A stretch of DNA of 11,662 bases, taken from contig JAILRX010000038.1 of NCBI GenBank assembly GCA_024697985.1, positions 1-11,662 on the forward strand, read 5' to 3'. The notes under the pieces were generated by a model that was given only the letters and a program-made list of their open reading frames with translations, was not told the origin of the DNA and ran no database searches. A program made the position numbers and the translations under genes. This DNA is from Treponemataceae bacterium. GTDB lineage: Bacteria > Spirochaetota > Spirochaetia > Treponematales > Treponemataceae. Below, piece after piece: positions 1-5,734 of this stretch; positions within the stretch are counted from its first letter, which is position 1; every line of letters begins with the position of its first letter.

Positions 1-1
1 C

Positions 2-280
2 CCGATAAATGCCCTCATGCCTATAAAAGGAACTCCGCTTGAAAACTTACCGCAACTGACCGAAAAGGAAATTTTAAGAACAATTGCCTTTTTCAGATAC
101 ATCAATCCTCAAGCAGACATAAGACTTGCAGCAGGAAGGGCTCTTCTTACAAACAAAGGCGAAAAGGCTTTTCAAAGTGGAGCTTCGGCCGTCATAACAG
201 GAAACATGCTTACTACAAGCGGCGGTTCTACAATATTGAGCGACAAGGAAATGCTTTCAAAGCTTGGAAGGAAATTTTAA
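2..280 (+). CDS. bioB: Biotin synthase BioB, C-terminal fragment
   Basis: This is the 3' end of a radical-SAM biotin synthase, which inserts sulfur into dethiobiotin in the last step of biotin synthesis. The frame is already open at the window edge and reads PINALMPIKGTPLENL, the conserved BioB segment NxLxPIxGTPLE. It then shows E-I-L-R-T-I-A-x-x-R, the strand motif DIRLAAGR (its Arg belongs to the [2Fe-2S] ligand region in characterised BioB proteins), a GA...GN-LTT motif and a final D-K-E-M-L-x-K-L-G typical of the family's C-terminus. The radical-SAM CxxxCxxC motif lies upstream of the window. The Met at position 17 is internal and not a start. The gene converges on the minus-strand gene ending at 308, with only 27 bp between the stops and no clear terminator hairpin. 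Confidence 0.93.
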   Translation, partial: PINALMPIKGTPLENLPQLTEKEILRTIAFFRYINPQADIRLAAGRALLTNKGEKAFQSGASAVITGNMLTTSGGSTILSDKEMLSKLGRKF

Positions 281-307
281 TTTTATCTTTGTCTTTTGCA
301 GCAACTA

Positions 308-637
308 TTACCAGTCATCCTTGCCGTACATTTCGTCAGCCCAGTCGGAGCAGTGATCATCCCCCATCAGAGCATCGTGGTAGACTTCGGTTTCATCGCG
401 GTAAATGCCGCCGTAGTAGTCGTTGGAAGTCTGTCTCCAATAATCACTTTTAGAAGAAGCTGATTCAGAATGCCTGTCAGGTTTATAATCCTTCCGATAG
501 TTATCGTAATTATATTTTGATCCATGCTTAGTATTATGACCAAAAAGCCCTTCGCCTATGATATAGACAAGAAAACCGATGCCTGAAGCAATAACAAGAA
601 GTATCAACGCCAAAACAAAATTAATAATGACTACCAT
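308..637 (-). CDS. Small single-span membrane protein with Tyr/Asp/Ser-rich tail
   Basis: This 109-residue protein was not recognised. It has one strongly hydrophobic segment at about residues 3-27, followed by a hydrophilic tail rich in Tyr, Asp, Ser and Lys (about 35-109) with low complexity and repeated YxxDxY-like spacing, ending in acidic and aromatic residues (GKDDW). The N-terminus lacks early positive charges and no lipobox is visible, so membrane anchoring is more likely than secretion; orientation is unclear. The start is well fixed: a full AAGGAGGT Shine-Dalgarno (643-650) sits 5 nt before the ATG at 637. The gene lies 54 nt downstream of trmJ on the same strand, with a possible promoter of its own in the gap. 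That it is real is supported mainly by the ribosome site and open frame; no function is proposed. Confidence 0.72.
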   Translation of the reverse strand: MVVIINFVLALILLVIASGIGFLVYIIGEGLFGHNTKHGSKYNYDNYRKDYKPDRHSESASSKSDYWRQTSNDYYGGIYRDETEVYHDALMGDDHCSDWADEMYGKDDW

Positions 638-642
638 AAAAT

Positions 643-668
643 ACCTCCTTGATTTTGACTCTATTATA
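643..668 (-). promoter_or_regulatory. Possible promoter -10 and strong ribosome binding site for the 109-residue membrane protein
   Basis: On the minus strand a TATAAT hexamer lies at 663-668 and the perfect ribosome site AAGGAGGT at 643-650, giving a predicted leader of about 20 nt before the ATG at 637. No convincing -35 is seen 16-18 bp upstream. A near-palindrome (TTGAGACATCTCTAA on this strand, 671-685) lies just upstream of the -10 and could be an operator, though it is short. The site sits in the 54-nt gap after the trmJ stop, so transcription from trmJ may also continue through it. Confidence 0.45.
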
Positions 669-691
669 AATTAGAGATGTCTCAAATAATG

Positions 692-1471
692 CTACTGCTT
701 ATTATTCTGATTTTTTTGTGCAAGTCCTGAAGCTTTCGTAAAGATTTTTTCAAGATACTGAGCTTCGCCCTCGCTCAAACTTGCACGGCTTAAAATTCCA
801 CGCCAGAAAATTTCCATGTCCTCGCGTCCTGTCACCTTGAAAAACCCGATTTTCTGAAGGCTGTCGGCAATGCAGCAGACGGTTTTGTCGAGACGCTTTG
901 AAGCAACCGGGACATAACCTTCCGTATATTTGCTGAATTTTCTAAAAAGCGTGTAGCACATTACTTGGACTGCGTGGCTCAAGTTCAGGCTTCCAAAATT
1001 TTCACTTGAAGGGATGTTGATGCCGACCGTGCAGTCGCAAAGTTCTTCGTCGCTCAAGCCGGTCCTTTCGTTGCCGAAAACCACGGCGATTTTCGCAGAA
1101 CCCGCGCCAGAATCCGGTACGCCATCACCAGAATCTTCGACGCCTGCAATCCTGGAAACATTTTCTGCAAACTCTTCGGGAAACATCAAAAAATCCTTGC
1201 GCTTTTTTCCGCGGCGTCTTGTCGTGCCTGCAACCACGGCACAGTCTTGAGAAGCCTCTTTAAGCGACTCAAAAAAACCCGCGTTTTTCCATATTTCAAC
1301 GGCCTGCTCAGCGTGAGCCAAAGTCAGCACCTGATTTTCATCGTAATCTTCTTTTTTACCTACAATTCGTAAGTCCACAATATCATTATTAGCCATTGCC
1401 CTGCAGACAGATCCTACGTTTCGGCTTTCATCAGGATGACACAAAATTACACAGATGTTATTTCCATTCAT
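692..1471 (-). CDS. trmJ: TrmJ-type tRNA/rRNA 2'-O-methyltransferase (SPOUT, TrmH family)
   Basis: A 259-residue SPOUT-class SAM-dependent methyltransferase. It carries all three knotted-fold motifs: motif 1 N18-V-G20-S-V-C-R24-A, motif 2 VFGNERTGLSDEEL (131-144, with E135-R136), and motif 3 IPSSENFGSLNLSHAVQV (153-170, with N158, S161, N163). A C-terminal helical extension (about 190-259) with F-x-x-x-L-x-R-x-x-L-x-x-x-E spacing matches the TrmJ/group-1 TrmH layout, so ribose methylation of tRNA wobble-region position 32 is the likely role; the exact target cannot be read from sequence. A Gly/Ser/Asp-rich stretch (about 110-126) before motif 2 looks like a linker insertion. The start fits the family (ICVILCHPDESRNVG), but no Shine-Dalgarno precedes it. 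Instead a -10-like element lies 6 nt upstream, suggesting a leaderless message. Divergent from the SDR gene at 1530. Confidence 0.88.
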   Translation of the reverse strand: MNGNNICVILCHPDESRNVGSVCRAMANNDIVDLRIVGKKEDYDENQVLTLAHAEQAVEIWKNAGFFESLKEASQDCAVVAGTTRRRGKKRKDFLMFPEEFAENVSRIAGVEDSGDGVPDSGAGSAKIAVVFGNERTGLSDEELCDCTVGINIPSSENFGSLNLSHAVQVMCYTLFRKFSKYTEGYVPVASKRLDKTVCCIADSLQKIGFFKVTGREDMEIFWRGILSRASLSEGEAQYLEKIFTKASGLAQKNQNNKQ

Positions 1472-1477
1472 GACTCA

Positions 1478-1505
1478 AATATATCATATATGGCAACTTT
1501 CTGAA
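1478..1505 (-). promoter_or_regulatory. Predicted leaderless promoter of trmJ
   Basis: On the minus strand an extended -10, TGATATATT, occupies 1478-1486, followed by exactly six bases (TGAGTC) and the ATG at 1471. This places the expected +1 on the A of the start codon. A weak -35 (TTCAGA, 1500-1505, 16-bp spacer) matches four of six consensus bases. No GGAG-like sequence precedes the ATG. The element interleaves with the SDR promoter on the other strand, so the two genes may compete for polymerase. Confidence 0.5.
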
Positions 1506-1519
1506 ATCTACTCTATACT
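1491..1519 (+). promoter_or_regulatory. Predicted promoter of the SDR gene, very short or no leader
   Basis: A good -10 (TATACT, 1514-1519) lies 10 nt before the chosen ATG at 1530, with a poor -35 (TGGCAA, 1491-1496, 17-bp spacer). The predicted start of transcription is near 1526, leaving about four nucleotides of leader. No Shine-Dalgarno is present. Low-to-moderate confidence because the -35 matches only half the consensus. Confidence 0.4.
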
Positions 1520-1529
1520 TTTATGCGAT

Positions 1530-2303
1530 ATGAAAACTGTAATTATTGGTGCAAGCGGTGGAATCGGCAAAGCCATAGCAATTCAATTGATGAAACATGC
1601 TGATAAAAATGATGTTTTTGTTCTACAGGGCCGCACATCAGAAAAACTTGCAGAACTTTCCACATTTGCTTCTCAAGAAACTGATTGCAGAAAAGTGCTC
1701 GTCCAATACGAATTTTCAAATGACCTTCGTGATTTTTCCTTCATCGATGCGCAAAATCAAACCGAAATCAACAGCTCTGATTTCACCACCCTTGTAACCC
1801 ACATAAAAACCTGCGACCGTCTTGTCGTCTGCTACGGACCATTTCTTCAAAAACCGCTGCACGAAATGGATGCCGCAGATTGGACGAAAACTGCAAACCT
1901 GGATTTTGCACTTCCGGGCCTTTTGGTAAGTCTTGCACTTCCCCACATGATGGAGCAAAAATATGGCGACATTCTGCTTTTTGGCGGAACAGGAACCGAC
2001 ACAATCTGTGCGTTCAAGACAAACGCAGCCTACGGAGCTGCAAAAATCGGCATAGGATCGATCGTAAAATCGGTGGCAAAAAACTATGGAGAGCAGGGAA
2101 TCTGCTGCAACGCCATCCTTCCGGGCTTCGTAAAAACTGAATATGTCAGTCAGGAACAGGAAAAACACTATATCGAGCTTCTCGGCGGCGAATCCATGAT
2201 AAGCACTAAAGAAATTGCAGAATATGCCGAAAATATTATATCGCAAAGAAATATGAACGGAGAACTTTTCCGCTTTGATAAAAATTGGGAAAGGCCGGTC
2301 TAA
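1530..2303 (+). CDS. Short-chain dehydrogenase/reductase (SDR), atypical active site
   Basis: A 257-residue Rossmann-fold oxidoreductase of the classical SDR size. The nucleotide-binding loop is GASGGIG (7-13), the Asn of the catalytic tetrad is probably N123 in W118...TANLDF, and the catalytic pair is Y168-G-A-A-K172. The C-terminal NAILPGFVKTEY (194-205) matches the usual PG-x-V-x-T segment. Two conserved elements are altered: the NNAG region reads CYGPF (101-105), and the position of the catalytic Ser, 13 residues before Tyr, is G155 flanked by T154 and T156. R35 after the second beta strand suggests NADP(H), but the substrate is unknown. The start at 1530 puts the glycine motif at its normal distance from the N-terminus; a longer in-frame reading from 1455 would overlap trmJ and its promoter. 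The next gene starts 58 bp downstream with its own promoter. Confidence 0.85.
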   Translation: MKTVIIGASGGIGKAIAIQLMKHADKNDVFVLQGRTSEKLAELSTFASQETDCRKVLVQYEFSNDLRDFSFIDAQNQTEINSSDFTTLVTHIKTCDRLVVCYGPFLQKPLHEMDAADWTKTANLDFALPGLLVSLALPHMMEQKYGDILLFGGTGTDTICAFKTNAAYGAAKIGIGSIVKSVAKNYGEQGICCNAILPGFVKTEYVSQEQEKHYIELLGGESMISTKEIAEYAENIISQRNMNGELFRFDKNWERPV

Positions 2304-2309
2304 AAAAAT

Positions 2310-2357
2310 TTGACACTTGCTTGTTTAGTGATATATAATATTAGAAATTACTGAGGA
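2310..2357 (+). promoter_or_regulatory. Consensus sigma-70 promoter and ribosome site for the STAS operon
   Basis: TTGACA (2310-2315) and TATAAT (2334-2339) are both perfect consensus hexamers, with an 18-bp spacer. Expected transcription start is about 2346, then a GAGGA ribosome site (2353-2357) four nt before the ATG at 2362. This is the strongest promoter visible in the window. It implies high, housekeeping-sigma expression of the three genes 2362-5719. Confidence 0.85.
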
Positions 2358-2361
2358 TACT

Positions 2362-2916
2362 ATGGCAACAAACAATTCTATCGTACCAGGTTTTGATGAC
2401 GAAAAAGATGACAGTCTCAAGATAATGTTGGAAAAAATCCCAACAGTTCCTAACGGAATTATTTTATATTTAAATGGATATATTGATACTTACAACTCGA
2501 GTTTTTTCCAAAAACGCATTTCAAAGGTTGTTGAATCAGGTTTTATCAACATCGTTTTCAACTGTATGGCCTTGAACTATGTTTCATCAACAGGTATCGG
2601 TTCTTTTACAGCTTTCTTGAAAATGGTTAAACCAAAGGGAGGAGACATCATCCTTCTTGAAATCCAGCCAAAAGTATATGAAGTTTTCCAGCTTTTAGGA
2701 TTCTCACAGTTCTTCAATATCAAAGATACAATTGAAGATGCTGTAAACTTCTTTGGAAACGAAGAAAAAACAGAAGAAGTTTCTGTATTCCCAAAAATCT
2801 TTGCATGTCCGGTTTGTTCTAAAAAATTAAAGGCAACAAAACCAGGAAGATTCAGATGTTCAGAATGTAAATCCATTCTCGCAATCAATTCCCAAGGAAC
2901 TGTTTCCTTAGGATAA
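2362..2916 (+). CDS. STAS-domain protein (anti-sigma-factor-antagonist-like) with C-terminal zinc ribbon
   Basis: A 184-residue cytosolic protein. Residues about 22-132 form a STAS domain: the strand GIILYLNGYIDTYNSSFF (32-49) matches the N-terminal strand of SpoIIAA/RsbV proteins, and NYVSSTGIGSFTAF (72-85) is the phosphorylation loop. S76 aligns with the Ser phosphorylated by RsbW/SpoIIAB-type kinases, but the Asp normally before it is S75. The C-terminal part holds C149-P-V-C152 and C166-S-E-C169, separated by 13 residues: a rubredoxin-like zinc ribbon that ordinary anti-sigma antagonists lack. It is the first gene of the operon, followed after 8 nt by a membrane protein. By family it should bind a partner in a phosphorylation-controlled way; the partner is not known, and no RsbW-like kinase or PP2C phosphatase is in the window. 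Confidence 0.85.
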   Translation: MATNNSIVPGFDDEKDDSLKIMLEKIPTVPNGIILYLNGYIDTYNSSFFQKRISKVVESGFINIVFNCMALNYVSSTGIGSFTAFLKMVKPKGGDIILLEIQPKVYEVFQLLGFSQFFNIKDTIEDAVNFFGNEEKTEEVSVFPKIFACPVCSKKLKATKPGRFRCSECKSILAINSQGTVSLG

Positions 2917-2924
2917 TCTGATTA

Positions 2925-3893
2925 ATGAAAAGATCCCTTTTATTACCTGTTGTTTTCATTTCTGCTTTCATAATCATTACTATCTTCAGTGCAACAGGTT
3001 ATATGATTTGTACCGAATGTCTTAAAGTTTCTGTCGGTACAAAAGTCAATTTTTTCAATGCAATTACTTTTCTCTACGGAATCGCATATTCCATTCCTGT
3101 GTCAGCTGTCACAGCCTGCATCTATATGATTTTCTATGCAATCAGACACGAGTCAAACCGTGGAATCAACTTTCTTTTCTACAGTCTGATTTCAGCGTTG
3201 ATCTGGGTTGTTTTAATTCCAGCTTCCTTTGCACTTACAGATAAACTAAACGAAAAATTCTATAATTTCAAAAACACCGAAGTTCAGACCGTAAGTCCGC
3301 ACTTTTTCAGGGAAACAGACGACCAGATCTGCTACATCGAAAAAATTGATGAGAACAAAAAGGCAAGCGGCGTTTTTATCAGACACGGAATCATAACACC
3401 GTTCGCGGATAAAGAGCTTGATGAGCTTTTCCCGAAAAACAAGGGAATCAGTTTCATCGCTGACCCTATCCTTTTTAAATACCTGGCGCCAAAAGGGGCT
3501 GTCAATCAGGTACTCAAGGTAATTCAAACCTTCCTTGAAATCGTGCCTTATTCCTACAAGGGACGCGGAATTTATCTTCTTGCCGTTCTTTCTCTGGCAC
3601 TCGCAATCCAGTCGATCTACGGACTGGCAGAAGCCACAAAATGGAGACTTTGCAACGGAACCTTCGTTGCAGCCGCCTTTATCTTTATATCAATTCTTAA
3701 CACGCAGCTTTTTATTTCGCCACTGGCAACCAAAATCATGGCTTTTTTCATAGAACGAAACGTTGAGTTTCTTTCAGACAGACGATTTTTGCAGATTATA
3801 ATCAACTTGCTTATTTTCATCGTTAACCTGATAATCGGTCTTGTAAAGGCCTTTACTAATCCAAATGCCAACAAGGAGGTAACAGAAGAATGA
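2925..3893 (+). CDS. Polytopic inner-membrane protein, 3 TM + soluble domain + 3 TM
   Basis: A 322-residue protein not assigned to a family. Hydrophobic segments lie at about 5-29, 46-72, 82-104, 215-233, 246-268 and 288-308. Positive charges (K2-R3, R74 and R79, K239-R241) and the even spacing place both ends inside, so the middle domain (about 105-213) should be periplasmic. That domain reads as beta strands with charged turns, for example QICYIEKIDENKKASGVFIR (134-153), which distantly recalls the beta-jellyroll of LptF/LptG permeases, but no diagnostic LptF/G signature is seen. AGGA (2910-2913), overlapping the end of the STAS gene, may serve as ribosome site. It overlaps the next gene by ATGA (3890-3893), so the two are very likely translationally coupled and may act as partners. 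Confidence 0.8.
   Translation: MKRSLLLPVVFISAFIIITIFSATGYMICTECLKVSVGTKVNFFNAITFLYGIAYSIPVSAVTACIYMIFYAIRHESNRGINFLFYSLISALIWVVLIPASFALTDKLNEKFYNFKNTEVQTVSPHFFRETDDQICYIEKIDENKKASGVFIRHGIITPFADKELDELFPKNKGISFIADPILFKYLAPKGAVNQVLKVIQTFLEIVPYSYKGRGIYLLAVLSLALAIQSIYGLAEATKWRLCNGTFVAAAFIFISILNTQLFISPLATKIMAFFIERNVEFLSDRRFLQIIINLLIFIVNLIIGLVKAFTNPNANKEVTEE
3873..3880 (+). promoter_or_regulatory. Strong internal ribosome binding site for the TPR membrane protein
   Basis: A full AAGGAGGT lies inside the last codons of the preceding gene, 9 nt before the ATG at 3890. Together with the 4-nt ATGA overlap it fixes the start of the 609-residue protein and argues that it is made at high level relative to the upstream membrane protein. 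Confidence 0.8.
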
Positions 3894-5719
3894 CAGTATT
3901 GAAACGCGTCCTTTTTGTCCTCGGAGTCGGCATAGCAGCTTCTTTTGCAATTTTTGCAGGACTGTGCTTTTTTGTCTTTGATGCCCCGGAACTGGAACTT
4001 TCTACACCGGCCGCTTACAAATTCCTTACAGGGATGAAATGGTTTTTCGATTTCTGTCCTGCAATACTTTTTACAGGAATTACAATCGGATATTCATTTG
4101 CCTTCGGAAGAGCCCATATCGTAAAGAAAGAACGGTTTTCACAAAGCTTCGGAGTTTACCTCAAACAGATAGTTTTGGTTTCACTCTGTTCTACAGCCCT
4201 TTGCTTTGTGGCAAAAGAAATCGGAATTCCATTGATTGAAAACCGTCAGGTAAAACTGGTCGAAAGATCAGAAAACTTAAGGGAATACCTCTCGCTTGCC
4301 CAGGAATCCTACGACGAGCAGGATTACGGCATGGCTTCGTTCTATATCAAATCAGCACTTGAAATCAACAGCAAGCATCAGGAAGCCGTTGACCTCAACA
4401 TCAAGATTGAAACAAGACTTGCAGAAGAACAGAACATTCCTATCGTAAAGTCCCCTCAAGAGAAAAAGAAAGATTCTATTTCAATCGGAAACAGACTTAG
4501 CGCAACCAAGCTCATCAAGCAGGCTCAGGAATGCTTTGAAAAAGAAGACTACATCAACGCACATTATTACGCAAACCAAGCCTACGAACTTTGCAACGAG
4601 CACGAATCAAACAAAACACTCGCAAGAAAAATTGCCCTTGAGTCATGGAGCAAGCTTTCGGAAACGAAGTCCTTTTATGATGACCTTCCGGCAAGCGTTT
4701 TCGCCGAAAAGAAAGAAGCCTACAATGCGCTCGCCTCAGGCGACTATTCAAAGGCTTACTACGACTTTTCTGACCTCAGGGAACGATATCCACGTGATAA
4801 CGACATCCAAAAGTATTATGCACAGGCAAAGGAAAAGCTTTCCTCAGTCTGTTTTTTCATCGATGAAACTGAGAATCTCCAGGAATTCGAGCAGTACAAC
4901 CACATCTGGTTTACCGTTAAAAATGAAAATAACGGAAAAGACGTAATCGCAATCGAAGGTGTGACAACAATCAAATCAACTGAAAACATGATCATGTACC
5001 TGAGACAATTTTCAGTTGCATCCTTTGATGAAAACGAAAATCTCGTCCGAACTATTTCCGTGCCTTATGCAAAACTGGTTTCACAGCCGCTTGAAAGCCT
5101 GAGCAAACCGATGATTGCCCTCGTAACTCAAAACTACAAGACAAATCTTGTTCCATGCATCTTCCTGAAATCAGTAGACCGCCTGGACAAATCAATCTAC
5201 ATCGAACCGGTTTATACTTTCTATGATGAAAACGGAAAAGTTATTAAAAATTCTGATAAAAAGACTGATTTCACCAATTTTTACATAGTGCCGGTAAGCC
5301 TCGAGCAGTTCAGCACGCTTTGTGATGTTTCTGACGGAATCAACAGAATGAACCTCCTGCCACTTATTCACTTCTCAAAAAATTCAGGGAACTTCGGCTA
5401 TCCGCAGGAAATCATCGGTTATGCACTGCTCAACCGAACGATGTACCCGCTGATTCTTTTCATCTGCTTTATCTTCTGTGGAATCATCGCCTGGCACACA
5501 AGACTTTTCACAAGCGACTCGTTCAAATTTTCATGGATTTTTATATTCCCGTTCCTCGTAATCTTCTCTTACTTTTTGCTGAAGGTTCTGCTTTATTTTA
5601 TCGGACTTGTTTTCTTTGCACTGGTAAGTACGCTGGGAATTTATTCATTTTTCGTGGCTCTTGCAATGCTCCTTTTTGGAACACTCGCAATTGCCATCAG
5701 ATTTGTTTCGGTAAAATAG
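3890..5719 (+). CDS. Large membrane protein with TPR-like repeats between two 3-TM bundles
   Basis: A 609-residue protein of unknown function. Transmembrane segments are at about 5-30, 52-75, 92-112, then 517-537, 547-570 and 576-604. The acidic first loop and basic second loop (RAHIVKKERF, 74-83) put the 400-residue centre in the periplasm. The centre begins with TPR-like helical hairpins: about 133-165 (SLAQESYDEQDYGMASFYIK), 205-240 (IKQAQECFEKEDYINAHYYA) and 275-310 (YNALASGDYSKAYYDF). A probable beta-rich domain follows (about 335-500). The topology mirrors that of the gene before it, with which it overlaps by 4 nt. TPRs suggest protein-protein contacts, perhaps with envelope components. 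The stop is 15 bp from the murA stop on the other strand, with no evident terminator. Confidence 0.82.
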   Translation: MTVLKRVLFVLGVGIAASFAIFAGLCFFVFDAPELELSTPAAYKFLTGMKWFFDFCPAILFTGITIGYSFAFGRAHIVKKERFSQSFGVYLKQIVLVSLCSTALCFVAKEIGIPLIENRQVKLVERSENLREYLSLAQESYDEQDYGMASFYIKSALEINSKHQEAVDLNIKIETRLAEEQNIPIVKSPQEKKKDSISIGNRLSATKLIKQAQECFEKEDYINAHYYANQAYELCNEHESNKTLARKIALESWSKLSETKSFYDDLPASVFAEKKEAYNALASGDYSKAYYDFSDLRERYPRDNDIQKYYAQAKEKLSSVCFFIDETENLQEFEQYNHIWFTVKNENNGKDVIAIEGVTTIKSTENMIMYLRQFSVASFDENENLVRTISVPYAKLVSQPLESLSKPMIALVTQNYKTNLVPCIFLKSVDRLDKSIYIEPVYTFYDENGKVIKNSDKKTDFTNFYIVPVSLEQFSTLCDVSDGINRMNLLPLIHFSKNSGNFGYPQEIIGYALLNRTMYPLILFICFIFCGIIAWHTRLFTSDSFKFSWIFIFPFLVIFSYFLLKVLLYFIGLVFFALVSTLGIYSFFVALAMLLFGTLAIAIRFVSVK

Positions 5720-5734
5720 TAAATCAATCAAAAA

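Noticed and set aside
1455..1529. In-frame upstream extension of the SDR gene from 1455
   Set aside because: It would overlap trmJ and its promoter, add 25 residues before the Gly-rich loop that normally begins near residue 7, and has no ribosome site.
1716..2246. Long open frame antisense to the SDR gene
   Set aside because: It is the shadow of a gene with clear SDR motifs; the translation is Cys/Phe-rich with no recognisable domain.
2889..2917. Leaderless promoter for the 322-residue membrane protein (TTCCCA, 17 bp, GATAAT, N7, ATG)
   Set aside because: Spacing fits, but the -10 spans the STAS stop codon, an AGGA ribosome site is present, and the strong upstream promoter already explains expression.
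2925..5719. Naming the two membrane proteins LptF and LptG
   Set aside because: Only topology and a vague beta-strand pattern match; TPR repeats are not part of LptF/G, and no LptF/G signature residues are seen.
5720..5734. Bidirectional terminator between the convergent TPR gene and murA
   Set aside because: The 15-bp gap and flanks show no stable hairpin with a T-run; only weak 5-bp pairings.
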